From assembly GCF_040493455.1 (NCBI RefSeq), contig NZ_JANFDA010000009.1, positions 21,817 to 85,816 on the forward strand: a DNA stretch of 64,000 bases, given 5' to 3'. The notes beneath the pieces were generated by a model. The model saw only the letters and a list, made by a program, of their open reading frames with translations, was not told where the DNA came from and made no database searches. This stretch comes from Microcosmobacter sp040493455 (GTDB lineage Bacteria; Bacteroidota; Bacteroidia; Flavobacteriales; Flavobacteriaceae). Numbering within the stretch: the stretch's first letter is position 1; every line of letters begins with the position of its first letter. Shown here piece after piece: positions 61,010 to 64,000 of this stretch. Made by a program: the position numbers and the translations under genes.

Positions 61010-62671
61010 TTAACTGTTAAACTTCAAAGTGGCTTTAAAACCATTTCCTCTTGAAGTTGTAAAACTAAATGATCCTTTAATGCTTTCAATACGGGATTCC
61101 ACATTTGCCAGCCCGTTGAACTTGGTTTCATCAACAGAAAAACCTAAACCATCATCCACATAACGGATTTCTTTTTTGTTGTTATGCTCTTTGAAAACAA
61201 TACTAACCAGTTTGGCTTTACTATGCTTTTTCATATTTACCATAAGTTCTTGCAAACATCTATAAACAACCATCTTTTTATGGTCTGGGACTTTGTTCCA
61301 GTTAATGGTGTTAATATTGTTGATTACGACTTTAGTACCTTCTCGGTTATGTTGCATTAAAAGATTGGATAGGCTTTTAGAAAAGTTTGCCAAATCTATA
61401 CTCGCAGTTTCTGTAGAGATATCTCGTGTTCTTAAATAAATATCTTCAATGTTGTTGAGTAGTAAGTTTTTTTTGTCATTAGGAACGTCTATGTCATCCT
61501 CAATGTAATTCATTAAATCCGAAACATCATTTGCTAACTCATCATGGACTTTTTTCGAAAATTCCGTTTCTTTAAGGTATGCTTGTTTGATTTTGTCTTT
61601 TTTGTGTTTTGTACTCTGGGAATAGTATGTAAAAATTGAGATAAAGATTACTAATATGGCTATTATCAAATAAAGCAGCTTCATACTTTTTTCCTTTTCC
61701 TTTTCGAGAATAGCTTTTTGATTATCATATCTGATAGCTGCATAAAGGTTAGTAGATATTCTTTTCGCATTATCAATACTATCGGTAAGTCTTTTCAATT
61801 GGGGATAGTTATTGAAAAATCCTAAGTAACATTGCAATTCAAAGATTGCTATTTTTTCATTTATTCTGTTATTAGATTCAGCAATTGGAAGTGCCTTTTT
61901 AGTATAATCGAAGGCTTTTAAGACGTCTCCATTTCTTTTATAATGCTCCCCTAAACTTATATAACTACTAACGATACCTTTATCAAAGTTTTTTTCTTTT
62001 CTCAATAGTAACGCTCTTTCTAAATTGTCAATTGCCTTAGGATCATTCACAATAGACTGTGTTTTGCCTAAATTATTTAAAGTTCTCGCCATTTTTATTG
62101 AATCGTCAGCTAAGATTTCACTTTTCAATAAGCCTTTGTATAAGTAAATTGCACGATTAAAATCTCCTTTTTCCCTGTAAACATTTGCAAGATTATTAAT
62201 TGCAGTAATTCTATATATAGAATCTCCAACTAGCTCTAGTGCTTTTTCATAATACTCTATTGAAGTACTAAAGCTTTTGCTCTCTTTATATAATATTCCT
62301 AAATGATTATACAATGACAATCTAAAACGATCATTAATAGGCTCATAAGGTGTTTTGTCTAAAAGCTTTAAAGCTTCAACAGCACTACCTTCACTTTCAT
62401 ATATCATTCCTAAACTATTTTGAATTTGAGCAATCGAGGTTAGGATAGATACTTGACCAAGAACATTATTATCATCAATGTGAAGTTTTAGTTGTTCATC
62501 AAAATATTTAAAACTTCTTGTTGCATCATATGCATTACTTGCATTTTCTGCTAAATCTGAATAATACTTTATACTATCTACACTTTGTTGTGCCAATAGA
62601 TTATTGCCAAGTAATAAAACAACAATAATGATTTTACAAAAAAAGAGGAATGAAGTTTTTATTGCTTTCAT
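61010..62671 (-). CDS. TPR-containing sensor histidine kinase
   Basis: 553 aa. Signal or anchor helix (about 11-27), a periplasmic TPR array (about 30-320; ALELVGDSIYRITAINNLAN, FNRAIYLYKGLL and others), a membrane helix (about 335-353), a coiled coil, a dimerisation helix with KKVHDELANDVSDLMNYIED (phospho-His in VHDE) and an HATPase_c domain (QELMVNMKKHSKAK N-box, VDDGLGF, GLANVESRIESI). A common Bacteroidota layout, with TPRs sensing an unknown protein or peptide. The 58-aa lipoprotein gene lies 31 bp upstream in the same operon. Confidence 0.92.
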   Translation of the reverse strand: MKAIKTSFLFFCKIIIVVLLLGNNLLAQQSVDSIKYYSDLAENASNAYDATRSFKYFDEQLKLHIDDNNVLGQVSILTSIAQIQNSLGMIYESEGSAVEALKLLDKTPYEPINDRFRLSLYNHLGILYKESKSFSTSIEYYEKALELVGDSIYRITAINNLANVYREKGDFNRAIYLYKGLLKSEILADDSIKMARTLNNLGKTQSIVNDPKAIDNLERALLLRKEKNFDKGIVSSYISLGEHYKRNGDVLKAFDYTKKALPIAESNNRINEKIAIFELQCYLGFFNNYPQLKRLTDSIDNAKRISTNLYAAIRYDNQKAILEKEKEKSMKLLYLIIAILVIFISIFTYYSQSTKHKKDKIKQAYLKETEFSKKVHDELANDVSDLMNYIEDDIDVPNDKKNLLLNNIEDIYLRTRDISTETASIDLANFSKSLSNLLMQHNREGTKVVINNINTINWNKVPDHKKMVVYRCLQELMVNMKKHSKAKLVSIVFKEHNNKKEIRYVDDGLGFSVDETKFNGLANVESRIESIKGSFSFTTSRGNGFKATLKFNS

Positions 62672-62702
62672 TCCTCTAAAGTACTAACTATTATTGAGTT
62701 AA

Positions 62703-62879
62703 TTAACCACCTGTTAATCCCCCTCCTGGTGGTGGAGGCGGAGGCGGCGGTGGGATGTTTCCATCATCATCGCAACATGCTTGAGGGTTGGTCACAGTTT
62801 CTGTTATGCTTTCCGGAGTGCAGGAAAAAAATCCCAAATTGAGGAAAGCCGCAATTAATACTAGATATATTTTTTTCAT
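62703..62879 (-). CDS. Small lipoprotein with polyproline tail, 58 aa
   Basis: ATG at 62879, stop at 62703-62705. Lipoprotein signal (1-20, lipobox GFFSC, Cys20), a short acidic middle with a CC pair (QACCDDDG), then IP, nine Pro in total, GGGLTGG. It is the first gene before the TPR kinase (31 bp), with no terminator between, so it may be the ligand or an accessory of the kinase. Only the composition supports its reality beyond the signal and context. Confidence 0.7.
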   Translation of the reverse strand: MKKIYLVLIAAFLNLGFFSCTPESITETVTNPQACCDDDGNIPPPPPPPPPGGGLTGG

Positions 62880-63231
62880 TTTGTGTTATTTAAAATTGAA
62901 CAATGGTGTTGCTGTCCGAGCATTCTCAGACCTTATGGCGTCCATGCCATAGCACCTTAAAAACATGAAGAGACGTCTCTCTTTTTGGGAAGTTTGGAGC
63001 GCAGTAAGAAGACTATTAATACTTCCCAAAAACAGCACTGTATTACTGCAGCTCCTTAGATAAATTGAAGTGTACTAACCTTATAGTACCTAAGGCGTAA
63101 ATCAATTATGAAACAAATGAATGAAGAATGACTTGGAAACCCTGGAAACAAAAAGGAAAAGAAATGGAAAAGATTTTCCAGAAAAATTCCAACTAGATAA
63201 TTACCTTTAGTCAACTAATAACTAGCTATTT
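62880..63231. other. Divergent intergenic region with nested inverted repeats
   Basis: 350 bp without a gene between the 62879 lipoprotein and the 63232 gene. Inverted repeats in order: TATGGC/GCCATA (62934-62939, 62946-62951); the palindrome AGAGACGTCTCT (62969-62980); TTGGGAAGT/ACTTCCCAA (from 62985 and 63021); GCAGTAA/TTACTGC (63001-63007, 63043-63049); CCTTAG/CTAAGG (63054-63059, 63090-63095) enclosing GTACTA/TAGTAC (63072-63077, 63084-63089); and the palindrome TGGAAAAGATTTTCCA (63165-63180). No canonical -7 box is found for the kinase operon. Confidence 0.6.
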
Positions 63232-63906
63232 ATGAATAATTTACTACTAAAAAGAGCTTTTGAGGAAGCAGAAAAAAGATTAGATACAGATGTCCCCACT
63301 AAGTTGGCTAAGCATCTGTCAGATTTTATTTTTAACGATGTTGGCGAGCAGTATGGGGAGAGAATTCTTAGGGATAAATACAATGCCGTAAAAGAGAACG
63401 ACAACAAGAGGGTAAGCTTGAAGAGTTTTGCTAAAGAAGCCTTGAGTCATTTTATAGGATATAAAAGTTATGCTCAATTTGTAAAAGAAAATGTTAAAGA
63501 AGATTTGAATTTTTGGGATTGGGTAAAAAGAAAAAAAGTAGTCATCACTATTAGCATTTCCATTTTAATCCTATCAATATTTATAATAGCAGGAATTAAT
63601 ACACAAAAATGGATGGTCTGGCAAGAGAATCATTATATAGAAGTGAAGTTTGATTTGGAAAAGTATGATGTTGATCAGCTTAAACTTTACAGACAAGAAC
63701 GTATCGATAATTTCAAGAAGATTATTCCAGATTGTAATACAGACTTCTTTAAGCCAGATGGAAGTGAAAATTTATGGTATGGGAAAAATGACAAAGGTGA
63801 ATTGGAGTATTTCACAGATTTAGGATTGCATCCAGAAACAGGGAAAACACTTAAAAAGATAACAATATATATGATTCGGAAATACATATGCGAGACATAT
63901 AATTAG
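63232..63906 (+). CDS. Membrane protein with Bacteroidota N-terminal helical domain
   Basis: 224 aa. The N-terminal 90 residues follow a pattern widespread in Bacteroidota hypothetical proteins: a helical segment (AEKRLDTDVPTKLAKHLSDF), RILRDKYNA and the closing ALSHFIGYKSYAQFVKEN, where GYxSYxxFV marks the family. A membrane helix lies at about 103-123, followed by an extracytoplasmic C-terminal part with W, D and Y residues. It may be a membrane-held regulator, but no catalytic or DNA-binding residue can be assigned. A near-consensus -7 box TACCTTTA is at 63202-63209. Confidence 0.7.
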   Translation: MNNLLLKRAFEEAEKRLDTDVPTKLAKHLSDFIFNDVGEQYGERILRDKYNAVKENDNKRVSLKSFAKEALSHFIGYKSYAQFVKENVKEDLNFWDWVKRKKVVITISISILILSIFIIAGINTQKWMVWQENHYIEVKFDLEKYDVDQLKLYRQERIDNFKKIIPDCNTDFFKPDGSENLWYGKNDKGELEYFTDLGLHPETGKTLKKITIYMIRKYICETYN

Positions 63907-63920
63907 TTTCATTTCACAAT

Positions 63921-63955
63921 AAAACCCCCTATCGATAATTGATAGGGGGTTTTTG
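63921..63955. terminator. Bidirectional terminator
   Basis: AAAACCCCCTATC-GATAATT-GATAGGGGGTTTTT after the 63232 gene and before the converging partial gene at the right edge. Confidence 0.9.
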
Positions 63956-63976
63956 ATATAGTCGGTTTAGGATGTT

Positions 63977-64000
63977 CTATTGTTGTCCCGGTCCACCAGC
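63977..64000 (-). CDS. C-terminal end of a gene running off the right edge
   Basis: Seven codons and a stop (AGGPGQQ) that end just before the terminator at 63921-63955. The Gly/Pro tail recalls the 58-aa lipoprotein at 62703. Too short to identify; the terminator placement is the main support. Confidence 0.3.
   Translation of the reverse strand, partial: AGGPGQQ

Noticed and set aside
62931..62938. CCTTATGG as a regulator site for the kinase operon.
   Set aside because: One mismatch to the arm, no second arm, and no -7 box at the right distance.
63079..63095. A third copy of the CCTTACGG dyad (CCTTATAG...CCTAAGG).
   Set aside because: The arms are 3 bp closer than in the two good sites and no TAnnTTTG box lies 19 nt away; more likely part of a hairpin.

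Overview
The window is a contiguous stretch of a low-GC chromosome from a Bacteroidota bacterium, most likely a marine Flavobacteriaceae. The signs are Bacteroidota-type promoters (TTTG, about 20 bp, TAnnTTTG) before many genes, few Shine-Dalgarno sites, a type IX secretion (T9SS) sorting tail, family-restricted proteins (DUF4271, DUF4296, DUF4199, DUF5916), a DnaE fused to its own proofreading exonuclease, and an L21 protein with a SAP-like tail. No species can be named from the sequence alone.

Layout. 1-7.5 kb: an FG-GAP surface protein cut by the window edge, an ECF sigma/anti-sigma pair, a repeat-rich secreted protein and a membrane TPR-CHAT protease. 7.67-10.63 kb: a small integrase-less genomic island in the 3' half of tRNA-Leu(UAA), flanked by 55-bp repeats and carrying a membrane protein and a DUF3800/putative RNase pair. 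10.6-25 kb: tRNA-Gly, mutS, an rRNA/tRNA methyltransferase, DUF4407, a BlaI/BlaR1-like pair with clear operators, an M28 peptidase, an ArsR/SRPBCC operon and dnaE. 25-41 kb: two paralogous lipoproteins, then mostly housekeeping genes (rpsP-rimM, trmN6-like, gcdH, tyrS, dihydroorotase, hemD, pckA, saccharopine dehydrogenase, Lrp). 41-45.2 kb: a tail-collar protein, two orphan proteins and a 7TM-HK-RR signalling unit. 45.4-56.4 kb: housekeeping and envelope genes (Zn peptidase, rpmA/rplU, M16 pair, EamA, HMA lipoprotein, DUF5916).

56.5-62.9 kb is the most intriguing accessory block. A DUF4236-Excalibur-TerB-4TM/coiled-coil-vWA lipoprotein-Cys/His protein operon lies next to a TPR histidine kinase/NarL-type response regulator pair. 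Two minus-strand promoters, one before a 56-aa gene and one before the DUF4236 operon, carry a 20-bp dyad with the same CCGTAAGG arm at exactly the same 19-nt distance from the -7 box. The neighbouring response regulator therefore probably controls both units. This regulon plus cassette is my best candidate for an undescribed system. The divergent 350-bp intergenic region at 62.9-63.2 kb also holds interleaved inverted repeats that could form a structured RNA.
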